Assembly: GCA_038227745.1 (NCBI GenBank)
Contig: JBBRPS010000567.1
Span: 1 to 6,839 of the forward strand
Direction: 5' to 3'
Source: DASPXY01 sp038227745
GTDB taxonomy: Bacteria > Planctomycetota > Planctomycetia > Gemmatales > Gemmataceae
Length of the DNA stretch: 6,839 nucleotides
The notes below the pieces were generated by a model that was not told the origin of the DNA, ran no database searches, and saw nothing but the letters and a program-made list of their open reading frames with translations. Positions 1-4,585 of this stretch are shown piece after piece. Position 1 is the stretch's first letter; each line of letters begins with the position of its first letter. Position numbers and translations under genes: made by a program.

Positions 1-1
1 C

Positions 2-118
2 GAGGCGATCCTGCAGGTGCGGGCGGACCACCTGAGCGAGGACCAGCCGCTGGAGGCGTTCTGGCAGCGCCGGCAGGCGGCGGCCACGGGCCAGCGCCCT
101 TACCGCCGTGCCGGCTGA
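2..118 (+). CDS. C-terminal end of an unidentified protein (5' partial)
   Basis: An open frame enters from the left edge and ends with TGA at 116-118, giving 38 residues rich in Gln, Arg and Ala and ending in ...GQRPYRRAG. Third codon positions are almost all G or C, as in the clear genes of the window, so it is very probably the true end of a gene whose body lies outside. The pattern of an acidic stretch (LSEDQPLEAFW) followed by a basic tail (QRRQAAATGQRPYRR) suggests a soluble surface helix and an exposed tail, but no family can be named from this fragment. The next gene on the same strand starts 162 bp later, so co-transcription is possible but not shown. No terminator hairpin with a T-run follows the stop. 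Confidence 0.65.
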   Translation, partial: EAILQVRADHLSEDQPLEAFWQRRQAAATGQRPYRRAG

Positions 119-266
119 TTACGAACCATGTCGTGCGCCCATTCGGCTGTCACACGCCGCCGCGGCCCCCCTACTTGAAGGCGAGTGGCAGACGCGCCCG
201 GAAGTCTCCTGCCCCACCTGGCCCGTCCAGGCCGACCCCGGGCCGACGATCCTAACCCCTAGAGGC

Positions 267-274
267 AAGAGGAG
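267..274 (+). promoter_or_regulatory. Ribosome binding site deciding a GTG start
   Basis: AAGAGGAG lies six bases before the GTG at 281. No ATG in this frame lies near it, and the first in-frame ATG is far inside a membrane segment. The purine-rich site therefore supports GTG as the initiator of the membrane-protein gene. Confidence 0.6.
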
Positions 275-280
275 CGATCC

Positions 281-1108
281 GTGTCTTCCCTGCGCACGCC
301 GACATCCCGCCGGCAATCCCACCCGCCCGAAGTGCCGGACGCCTCCCTCAGCGGCGAGGGCCTGATCGTCCTCAGCGCCCTGCTCAACCTCCCGCTCAGC
401 GTCGCCCTCCTGCACAGTGAGCTGCCCGCGCTGGGGGCGGTCGGCGTCGGCTTCGTCGGCCTGGCGGCGCTCGGCCTGGCCCTCATCTTCGCCGGCGAGC
501 GCAGGGCGGGGGCGGTTCTGGTCCTCATCGGCGGCGCCGCCTTCTTCCCGCTCGGCGTCGTCGGCATGCTGGGCGCCCGCAAGGTCCTCGACCGGGTCGG
601 CGTCGAGGCGTTCCGTGCCGCCGTGCCCGTCGTGGACGAGTGGGCGATGTCCTCGACCGTGGTCATCGGTCCGCGGGACGCTCGCCGGTTCCGCCGCCAC
701 GCCGTCACGCCGGCGGACTTCTACGTCAATCCGTTCTTCCCGCGACTCTGGTTCGCACTGGGGGCCGTATTCTGCGTCCTCGGCGGCGCCGCCCTGGTCG
801 GCGGCGGCTCGGCCGGCCCCGCGCTCGGCGTCGGCGGGCTCCTGCTCTGCCAGGGCGCGTGGATGGCGCGTACGCCGGTCGTCCGCCTCCACGGAGATCA
901 CCTGGAGGTGAAGGCGGCCCCCCTGGCGGGCCGGCAGCTCATCCGCTATCGCGACATCGTGGAAATGGAAACGGGGGAGAAGACGGTGCTGCACGTCCGG
1001 ACGGACGGAGGTCAGACCCGTATCGTGCGCCTGCCGCTGAAGCAGCTCGAAGCCCACGACACGGCCGACCTGCTCCTCTCCCTCCGAGGGGCCACCGGGC
1101 AGGCGTGA
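281..1108 (+). CDS. Multi-pass membrane protein with C-terminal PH-like soluble domain, function unknown
   Basis: This 275-residue protein starts at a GTG preceded by AAGAGGAG. The first 25 residues are polar and contain no signal peptide. Hydrophobic segments follow at about residues 26-46, 50-71, 77-98, 156-174 and 178-195, so it should be an inner-membrane protein with roughly five spans. Residues 100-153 form a polar loop (RKVLDRVGVEAF...RDARRFRRH) that is strongly basic near 132-140. Residues 198-270 are soluble and alternate in the way of a beta barrel closed by a helix: VVRLHGDHLEVKAAPL, then IRYRDIVEMETGEK, LHVRT and TRIVRLPL, then a helix. This resembles bacterial PH-like domains found at the ends of small membrane proteins, but that is a judgement by pattern, not a match. 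No catalytic motif is visible. The gene stands alone between gaps of 162 and 236 bp. The function is unknown; the coding call is strong. Confidence 0.85.
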   Translation: MSSLRTPTSRRQSHPPEVPDASLSGEGLIVLSALLNLPLSVALLHSELPALGAVGVGFVGLAALGLALIFAGERRAGAVLVLIGGAAFFPLGVVGMLGARKVLDRVGVEAFRAAVPVVDEWAMSSTVVIGPRDARRFRRHAVTPADFYVNPFFPRLWFALGAVFCVLGGAALVGGGSAGPALGVGGLLLCQGAWMARTPVVRLHGDHLEVKAAPLAGRQLIRYRDIVEMETGEKTVLHVRTDGGQTRIVRLPLKQLEAHDTADLLLSLRGATGQA

Positions 1109-1177
1109 GGGGTCGCCGCGGTCCCGTGAACCGCGGCCATCCGTCCTCTCCCCACGCCCCGCGCAGAAAGAAAACAC

Positions 1178-1205
1178 TTGACTGAATCTCGGGCCGCGGG
1201 AAAAT
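1178..1205 (+). promoter_or_regulatory. Candidate sigma-70-type promoter
   Basis: TTGACT (1178-1183) matches five of six -35 bases. After 16 bp comes GAAAAT (1200-1205), which matches four of six -10 bases. The stretch is locally AT-rich inside a very GC-rich gap. It would start transcription near 1212 and give the downstream gene a leader of about 130 bases containing three hairpins. It is a prediction from consensus only. Confidence 0.35.
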
Positions 1206-1237
1206 GGTGCAAGATCGATACGGAACGTTGTGGGGCG

Positions 1238-1258
1238 CCTCCCCGTGGAACGGGGAGG
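1238..1258 (+). other. Perfect 9-bp hairpin in the 5' leader (hairpin 1 of 3)
   Basis: CCTCCCCGT (1238-1246) and ACGGGGAGG (1250-1258) are exact reverse complements around a three-base loop, GGA. The left arm contains CCUCC, an anti-Shine-Dalgarno-like sequence. The right arm contains GGGGAGG, which is Shine-Dalgarno-like and is buried in the stem. No T-run follows, so it does not look like an intrinsic terminator. Confidence 0.5.
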
Positions 1259-1264
1259 TCTTCC

Positions 1265-1287
1265 GGCCATCCCTTCCGGGGACGGCC
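1265..1287 (+). other. Predicted hairpin in the 5' leader (hairpin 2 of 3)
   Basis: GGCC (1265-1268) pairs with GGCC (1284-1287). After a single A/C mismatch, TCCC (1270-1273) pairs with GGGA (1279-1282), leaving a five-base loop. This is the weakest of the three stems and could arise by chance at this GC content. It is listed because it falls between two stronger hairpins. Confidence 0.3.
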
Positions 1288-1290
1288 CGT

Positions 1291-1322
1291 GACAGGCCGC
1301 CGCGACAAGGCGGCCGCCTGTC
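1291..1322 (+). other. 12-bp hairpin with one internal mismatch before the ribosome binding site (hairpin 3 of 3)
   Basis: GACAGGC (1291-1297) pairs with GCCTGTC (1316-1322). After a C/C mismatch, GCCGC (1299-1303) pairs with GCGGC (1310-1314), closing a six-base loop, GACAAG. The stem ends eight bases before AGGAG at 1330, close enough to influence translation initiation of the gene at 1345. Confidence 0.45.
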
Positions 1323-1329
1323 CTTCTCC

Positions 1330-1334
1330 AGGAG
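1330..1334 (+). promoter_or_regulatory. Ribosome binding site that decides the start at 1345
   Basis: AGGAG lies ten bases before ATG 1345. The alternative upstream ATG at 1204 in the same frame has no purine-rich site before it. The 47 residues it would add are encoded by the hairpin region and look like non-coding sequence read through. Confidence 0.6.
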
Positions 1335-1344
1335 TATCGCCGGC

Positions 1345-1923
1345 ATGTCCTCACCCCCGCACCGCCCGGACACGCGGAACGTGAACGCCCCGCGCCCCGC
1401 CCCCCACCCCGACGAGGTCACCGCGACCGACCTGGTGGGGTCTCCGCCGGAGTACCTGCACGAGATGCACGCCGCCCTGCAGCGGGCCGAGCAGGCCTAC
1501 GCGACCGGCGACCTCGCGGCCGCCGCCCGTGCTGCCGAGGAGGGCCTGGCCGCCATCCGCCTGGTGCAGACGAAACTCGGGCCGCAGGGCGTGGCGCCCC
1601 AGTACGCCGCCTTCTTCCACTGCTTCCGCGCCCAGCCGGACTTCCGCAAGGCCCTCGGCCTGTTCAAGCGCGGTCTCACCGGGCGGCAGGCGGCTTGCCG
1701 GGCCAGCAAGGGCCAGCCCACGCTTGAGGGCGGCGATCACTTCTTCCGCACCGCCTGGGTGATCCTCCAGCCGGGGACCGCGGGGATCACGGACGACCTG
1801 CCGGTGGAGTTGCTCGTAGACGAGCACCCCGTCGCCGGGCGCGTGCTGCGCAGTGTGCTCCGCCTGCGCACCAAGCTGCTGGCCTGCCTGGACGGGTCGC
1901 CGGAAGACACGATCGACAGCTGA
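1345..1923 (+). CDS. Unrecognised 192-residue soluble protein with a TPR-like helical pair
   Basis: ATG 1345 is chosen because of AGGAG ten bases upstream; the frame also stays open to ATG 1204. The first 33 residues are proline-rich and probably disordered. Residues 35-78 (from PPEYLHEMHAAL to VQTKLG) form two amphipathic, alanine-rich helices with the spacing AYATGDLAAAARAAEEGL, which is typical of a TPR-like hairpin. Residues 85-115 are aromatic and basic (QYAAFFHCFRAQPDF, FKRGL). Residues 130-160 contain short hydrophobic strands (HFFRTAWVILQPG, LPVELLVDE). A C-terminal helix (GRVLRSVLRLRTKLLACL) precedes an acidic tail. There is no signal peptide or membrane span. I recognise no enzyme motif and no family. 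A TPR-like part suggests protein-protein contact, which is inference. The gene ends 13 bp from the converging stop of the - strand coding tail. Confidence 0.75.
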   Translation: MSSPPHRPDTRNVNAPRPAPHPDEVTATDLVGSPPEYLHEMHAALQRAEQAYATGDLAAAARAAEEGLAAIRLVQTKLGPQGVAPQYAAFFHCFRAQPDFRKALGLFKRGLTGRQAACRASKGQPTLEGGDHFFRTAWVILQPGTAGITDDLPVELLVDEHPVAGRVLRSVLRLRTKLLACLDGSPEDTIDS

Positions 1924-1936
1924 CCGCCGCGGCCCC

Positions 1937-2149
1937 TCAGATTTGATCGGTGGGCATCTCGCCGGCCTCGGCACGGCGGAGCACGTCGGCGAGGCTGATC
2001 TCGCGCAGCGCCTTCTTTTCCTTCGCTTCGAGTTCCTGCAGCACCGCGCCGACGGCCTGGACGGCCGGTGACGGCGTCAGACCGGCGAGCGCGGGCGGCG
2101 ACGGCGGCGCGGGCTGTTCGATGGCAAAGAACGTGGGGCAAGTTGCCAA
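1937..2149 (-). CDS. Small coding tail without a clear start, possibly a truncated gene
   Basis: On the - strand a frame ends with TGA at 1939-1937. It reads convincingly as protein for about 60 codons: a Pro/Ala-rich linker (EQPAPPSPPALAGLTPSP) and then a charged helical end (VLQELEAKEKKALREISLADVLRRAEAGEMPTDQI). Third positions are nearly all G or C back to about 2122. No ATG lies in frame between the cysH stop and this region. The start given is a TTG at 2149-2147, which falls inside the palindrome and has no good ribosome binding site; a GTG further in is an alternative. The frame differs from cysH, so it is not a simple extension of it. Either this is a small gene with a rare start, or the palindrome removed or replaced its 5' end. 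No function can be assigned. Confidence 0.4.
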   Translation of the reverse strand: MATCPTFFAIEQPAPPSPPALAGLTPSPAVQAVGAVLQELEAKEKKALREISLADVLRRAEAGEMPTDQI

Positions 2150-2195
2150 TTTGCCGTCTTTCCCGGCAAGTTGGCAACTTGCCCCACGTTCTTTG
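2125..2195. repeat. 71-bp nested palindrome (possible repeated element)
   Basis: Positions 2125-2149 and 2171-2195 are perfect 25-base inverted repeats beginning CAAAGAACGTGGGGCAAG. Inside, after one G-T wobble (2150/2170), TTGCCG (2151-2156) pairs with CGGCAA (2164-2169) around a seven-base loop, TCTTTCC. The whole could form a stem of 32 pairs. Each half is itself a 19-bp odd palindrome: GGCAAGTTG-N-CAA(T/C)TTGCC at 2137-2155 and 2165-2183, with centres 28 bp apart. It lies 16 bp beyond the cysH stop and overlaps the doubtful 5' end of the small - strand gene. It has no T-run on either side, so it is not a classic intrinsic terminator, although a stem this strong could still block transcription or protect the cysH mRNA 3' end. 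A dispersed short palindromic repeat is the most likely class. Confidence 0.8.
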
Positions 2196-2211
2196 TAGGG
2201 CCTCTTATGCC

Positions 2212-2937
2212 TCAGATGCCGCTGCCCCCTTCGTGCTCGACGACATGCAGCCCGCACTCCTTCTTGGCCGTGCCGGCCCAGCGGCCGGCGCGCTCGTCCT
2301 CGCCCTCGGCGACGGACCGCGTACACGGCCAGCAGCCGATACTCGAGTAGCCCTGGTCGTGCAGCGGGTTGTAGGGGATGTCGTGCGCGCTGACGAAGTT
2401 CCAGACGTCCTTCTTCGTCCAGCCCAGCAGCGGGTTCACCTTCACGAGGCTGAACTTGGCGTCCCACTGGACCACGCCGGCGACCGCCCGGTGATTGGTC
2501 TGGTCGCTGCGGATGGCGCTGATCCAGGCGTCGTAGCCGACGACGGCCCGGCGCAGCGGCAGGATCTTGCGGTCGTGGCAGCACTGGTCGGGCCGGTGGC
2601 CGTAGAGCGGTCCGCCATGCTCCACCTCGTACTCCTCGACCGTCAGCTCGGGGCGGATGTACTCTACCTCGATGCCGTAGCGCTCCCGGAGGCGCTCGCG
2701 CAACTCCAGGGTCTCGCGGAACTGGTAGCCGGTCTCCAGGTTGAAGATGCGCACCGCCGGCTCGATCTCCGCCAGCATGTGAATGAGACAGCATCCTTCC
2801 GCCCCGAAGGCCGTCGCCATGGTCAGGCGCGGGTGAAACGTCTTCACCGCCCAGCGCAGGATCTCCTGGGGCGGTTGGTCGGCCAGCAGGCGGCTGGCGG
2901 CGGCGATCTGCTCCTGCCCAAACTCTGCCTTCACCAT
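2212..2937 (-). CDS. cysH: Thioredoxin-dependent adenylylsulfate (APS) reductase, iron-sulfur type
   Basis: The 241-residue product belongs to the PAPS/APS reductase family, which reduces activated sulfate to sulfite with thioredoxin in the cytoplasmic assimilatory sulfate pathway. Residues 38-52 (LTMATAFGAEGCCLIHM) form the nucleotide-binding PP-loop. Residues 65-75 (FNLETGYQFRE) and 143-151 (RSDQTNHRA) match conserved substrate-binding stretches. The cysteine pairs C119-C120 (QCCHDRK) and C202/C205 (GCWPC) are the [4Fe-4S] ligands that mark APS-using enzymes, as opposed to PAPS-specific ones. C228 in KKECGLH is the catalytic cysteine. Length is normal and nothing is missing. ATG 2937-2935 is preceded by GGAGA nine bases upstream. 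No sulfate adenylyltransferase or sulfite reductase is adjacent, so the gene stands apart from its pathway here. Downstream lies the palindrome at 2125-2195, and upstream a candidate promoter with an operator-like palindrome. Confidence 0.93.
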   Translation of the reverse strand: MVKAEFGQEQIAAASRLLADQPPQEILRWAVKTFHPRLTMATAFGAEGCCLIHMLAEIEPAVRIFNLETGYQFRETLELRERLRERYGIEVEYIRPELTVEEYEVEHGGPLYGHRPDQCCHDRKILPLRRAVVGYDAWISAIRSDQTNHRAVAGVVQWDAKFSLVKVNPLLGWTKKDVWNFVSAHDIPYNPLHDQGYSSIGCWPCTRSVAEGEDERAGRWAGTAKKECGLHVVEHEGGSGI

Positions 2938-3018
2938 GAACGCGGGTCTCCGGCTCCTGTGCGATTACGGTCTACCCCCACGGCCCCACCTCGTTCGCCC
3001 GGCGCCGCCGACAGAACG

Positions 3019-3043
3019 CCGCGGGGCCACGGGCCGCCCGCGG
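3019..3043 (-). other. Possible hairpin in the cysH leader
   Basis: CCGCGG at both ends (3019-3024 and 3038-3043) and GGCC/GGCC inside (3025-3028 and 3032-3035) can pair around ACG, with a two-base bulge at 3036-3037. If cysH is transcribed from the candidate promoter at 3150-3123, this stem lies in its leader. At this GC content such a stem is not rare. Confidence 0.25.
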
Positions 3044-3122
3044 TTTGAGGTGGGTCGCAAGCTGGGTGACAATAGTCAGTTGTGGGGCAAACACTCAGGA
3101 CGGTTCCGGGCCTCCTATTATC

Positions 3123-3139
3123 TTTATCACCTTGATAAA
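3123..3139. promoter_or_regulatory. Operator-like palindrome overlapping the candidate promoter
   Basis: TTTATCA (3123-3129) and TGATAAA (3133-3139) are perfect inverted repeats separated by three bases, the size of a site for a dimeric regulator. It covers the -10 element and part of the spacer of the - strand promoter, so a bound protein would act as a repressor. I cannot name the regulator from the motif. Confidence 0.4.
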
Positions 3140-3150
3140 CATTTCGTCAA
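3123..3150 (-). promoter_or_regulatory. Candidate cysH promoter
   Basis: Read on the - strand, TTGACG (3150-3145) matches five of six -35 bases. After 16 bp comes GATAAA (3128-3123), which matches four of six -10 bases. Transcription would start near 3116 and give cysH a leader of about 180 bases. On the + strand the same island offers TATTAT (3116-3121) as a -10 for the hydrolase gene, but with no matching -35. It is the only strongly AT-rich stretch in the region, which favours a promoter. Confidence 0.4.
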
Positions 3151-3341
3151 GAGGCCTGGTCAGGCGTGAGTGGAGCTCGGAAGAGGACACCACGGTCGGG
3201 CGGGAAATGGCGGCGCTGTCCCGAGGAGGCAAGGGAGAGGGGCGGGGGCGCGGCCCCTACCACCTTTCTCCCCCGGATGCCGCTGGCGACCGGCTGCGGC
3301 GTCGGATAGAGTCAAGTCACCCGGTCCCCGGCACCTGTTCC

Positions 3342-3347
3342 GAGGAG
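3342..3347 (+). promoter_or_regulatory. Ribosome binding site that decides the start at 3353
   Basis: GAGGAG lies five bases before ATG 3353. Together with the signal peptide that begins at this ATG, it rules out the upstream in-frame start at 3170. Confidence 0.65.
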
Positions 3348-3352
3348 TCCCC

Positions 3353-4453
3353 ATGAACGCGGTACGATCGGCTCGGTGGTTGCTGCCGCTGGGCGGCGCC
3401 GTCTGCTTTCTCGTCGCTCCGCGCCCGGCCGCCACGCCGACCCAGGAGAAACCGCCGGCGCGGGCCTACGAGAACCGCCTGACGCCGCTCGCGCATCCCA
3501 AACCGCTGCTCGCCGACCACCCCGAGTTCGTCGAACCGGTCCGCGAGACGGTGCGCTTCGAGGCGCCGGCGCTGGTCGAGGACGCCGACGCCGACCTGCA
3601 CGTGCGGGCGTGGCGGTTCTCGTACAACGCCCGCGGCATCGTGGAAATGCCCAACCACCTGCGGGCGGCGCGGACCGCCGTCATCGTGGTCCACCCCTGG
3701 GGCATCGACGATGGCCAGGGCTGGCGGACGCCCGAGCCGGCCGGCGTCGTGGACTTCTGCACGCCGCAGCGCAACCGCCTCGCTGGCCGCCACACACGCA
3801 CCGTCATCAACCCCTTCCTCAAGACGCTGCGCGGCAAGGTGGCGCTGGTCCTGTACAGCCTGCCCGGCGACGAGGATCCGATCCGCCGTAAGCTCTACCG
3901 CTCTTTCCGGCACCGCCCGGGCGCGGCCGAGCGCCAGCAGGGGGCGCAGGAACTGCAGGCGAAGCTGAACGGCTTCAAGTACCGTGGCGAGTCACTGCCG
4001 GCGAAGCTGACGCTGTCGGCGGACCGGCCGGTGGCGGACTACTTCCGGCAGTTCCCCGGCCTGGACGCGGGGCCGCGCTACAACAACGCCGGCTTCTGGG
4101 CGCTGCCCATCCCGGTGACGCGCGACCTCGACGCCGACCCCGACGACGTGGTCATCTACGACGCCCAGGGGTACGGGCCACTGAAGGAGTTCCTGCGGAG
4201 GCAGGGCGTGCGGCACGTGCTGCTGACGGGCTACGCGACGGACATGTGCTACTGCCGGACGACGGCGGGCTATCAGAACCTGGCGAAGGACTTCAACGTC
4301 TTCCTGATCGGCGATGCGACGCTGGCGACGTTCCCGGCGAACCCGAACCCGCGCTTCGCCACGAACGCGGCGATCTCCTTCGCATCGCTCGACCACCTGA
4401 TCACGCAGGTGTCCTGGGTCCGTTACCAGCCCCCTGCCGGGGCGAAACGCTGA
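3353..4453 (+). CDS. Secreted isochorismatase-like cysteine hydrolase
   Basis: The 366-residue protein begins with a signal peptide: a basic start (MNAVRSARW), a hydrophobic core at residues 10-22 and a likely cleavage near residues 27-30. The mature part has the Rossmann-like fold order of the isochorismatase (cysteine hydrolase) family: strand TAVIVVHPWG (108-117), strand KVALVLYSL (162-170), strand DVVIYDAQGYGPL (265-277), then VRHVLLTGYATDMCYCRTT (286-304) and FNVFLIGDATLATF (314-327). GYATDMC matches the family's G-x-x-T-x-x-C turn, making C299 the nucleophile; C301 is two residues on. The family's catalytic Asp after the first strand is replaced in this reading by H114, with D119-D120 close by. 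The usual Lys before the C-rich turn is not evident. At 366 residues it is longer than the usual 180-230, with an extra N-terminal segment and an insertion at about 175-262. The substrate is unknown and true isochorismatase activity is unlikely. It is followed 132 bp later by another exported protein gene. Confidence 0.8.
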   Translation: MNAVRSARWLLPLGGAVCFLVAPRPAATPTQEKPPARAYENRLTPLAHPKPLLADHPEFVEPVRETVRFEAPALVEDADADLHVRAWRFSYNARGIVEMPNHLRAARTAVIVVHPWGIDDGQGWRTPEPAGVVDFCTPQRNRLAGRHTRTVINPFLKTLRGKVALVLYSLPGDEDPIRRKLYRSFRHRPGAAERQQGAQELQAKLNGFKYRGESLPAKLTLSADRPVADYFRQFPGLDAGPRYNNAGFWALPIPVTRDLDADPDDVVIYDAQGYGPLKEFLRRQGVRHVLLTGYATDMCYCRTTAGYQNLAKDFNVFLIGDATLATFPANPNPRFATNAAISFASLDHLITQVSWVRYQPPAGAKR

Positions 4454-4570
4454 GAGGCGGGGCGGGGTTGGAGTCCCGGCTTTCCTGGGTCCCGCATGGC
4501 TAAAGCGCGCTTTGACCGTGCTGCCCTCAATAGACTGAAGGGCACGGGTCGGGCGTCCTGGGTTCAGCGT

Positions 4571-4579
4571 GGGGGGGGG
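4571..4579 (+). promoter_or_regulatory. G9 tract in the Shine-Dalgarno position
   Basis: Nine consecutive G bases end six bases before ATG 4586, and no AGGAG-type site is present. A G-run can pair with the CCUCC of 16S rRNA using one G-U pair, so it may serve as the ribosome binding site. It is also a homopolymer prone to slippage or sequencing error. Confidence 0.45.
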
Positions 4580-4585
4580 TCGGCG

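Larger units (their letters stand above)
2938..3352. other. Divergent intergenic region between cysH and the hydrolase gene
   Basis: These 415 bp separate two genes that point away from each other. The side nearest cysH (2938-3110) is GC-rich. It contains a possible stem, CCGCGG (3019-3024) with CCGCGG (3038-3043), enclosing GGCC/GGCC, which would fall in a cysH leader. The centre (3111-3150) is an AT-rich island with a palindrome and promoter-like elements. The right side (3151-3340) is GC- and purine-rich; no convincing gene is seen in it. A frame joined to the hydrolase stays open back to 3170, but it lacks coding character and would bury the signal peptide. Confidence 0.7.

Noticed and set aside
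217..231. CCTGG-CCCGT-CCAGG stem after the first partial gene as a terminator
   Set aside because: A 5-bp stem without a following T-run, almost 100 bp beyond the stop, is not convincing.
1204..1344. N-terminal extension of the 192-residue protein to ATG 1204
   Set aside because: There is no ribosome binding site, and the added stretch is the hairpin leader read through. AGGAG before ATG 1345 is preferred.
119..1354. A 411-codon open frame on the - strand opposite the membrane-protein gene
   Set aside because: Its composition is low-complexity Arg/Glu/Gly/Ala. The + strand frame has clear membrane segments, a ribosome binding site and a plausible start.
3082..3090. GTGGGGCAA matching part of the palindrome at 2125-2195
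   Set aside because: Only nine bases match and no inverted partner is nearby, so a remnant of the repeat cannot be supported.
3170..3352. N-terminal extension of the hydrolase to ATG 3170
   Set aside because: It would place the signal peptide inside the protein, and the added residues lack coding character. GAGGAG and ATG 3353 fit better.
3367..3420. Lipobox in the hydrolase signal peptide (GGAVC)
   Set aside because: The residues before the Cys (A-V-C) do not fit the usual lipobox with Gly, Ala or Ser at -1, and the Cys lies within the hydrophobic core.
4512..4536. TTGACC with TAGACT as a promoter for the PSCyt1/DUF1549 gene
   Set aside because: The spacing is only 13 bp, too short for a sigma-70-type promoter, and no better -10 lies at 16-18 bp.
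4412..4563. Three copies of TCCTGGGT at 4412, 4483 and 4556, spaced 71 and 73 bp
   Set aside because: The unit is only 8 bp, one copy lies inside the hydrolase coding region, and the flanks are not similar. Chance is likely at this GC content.
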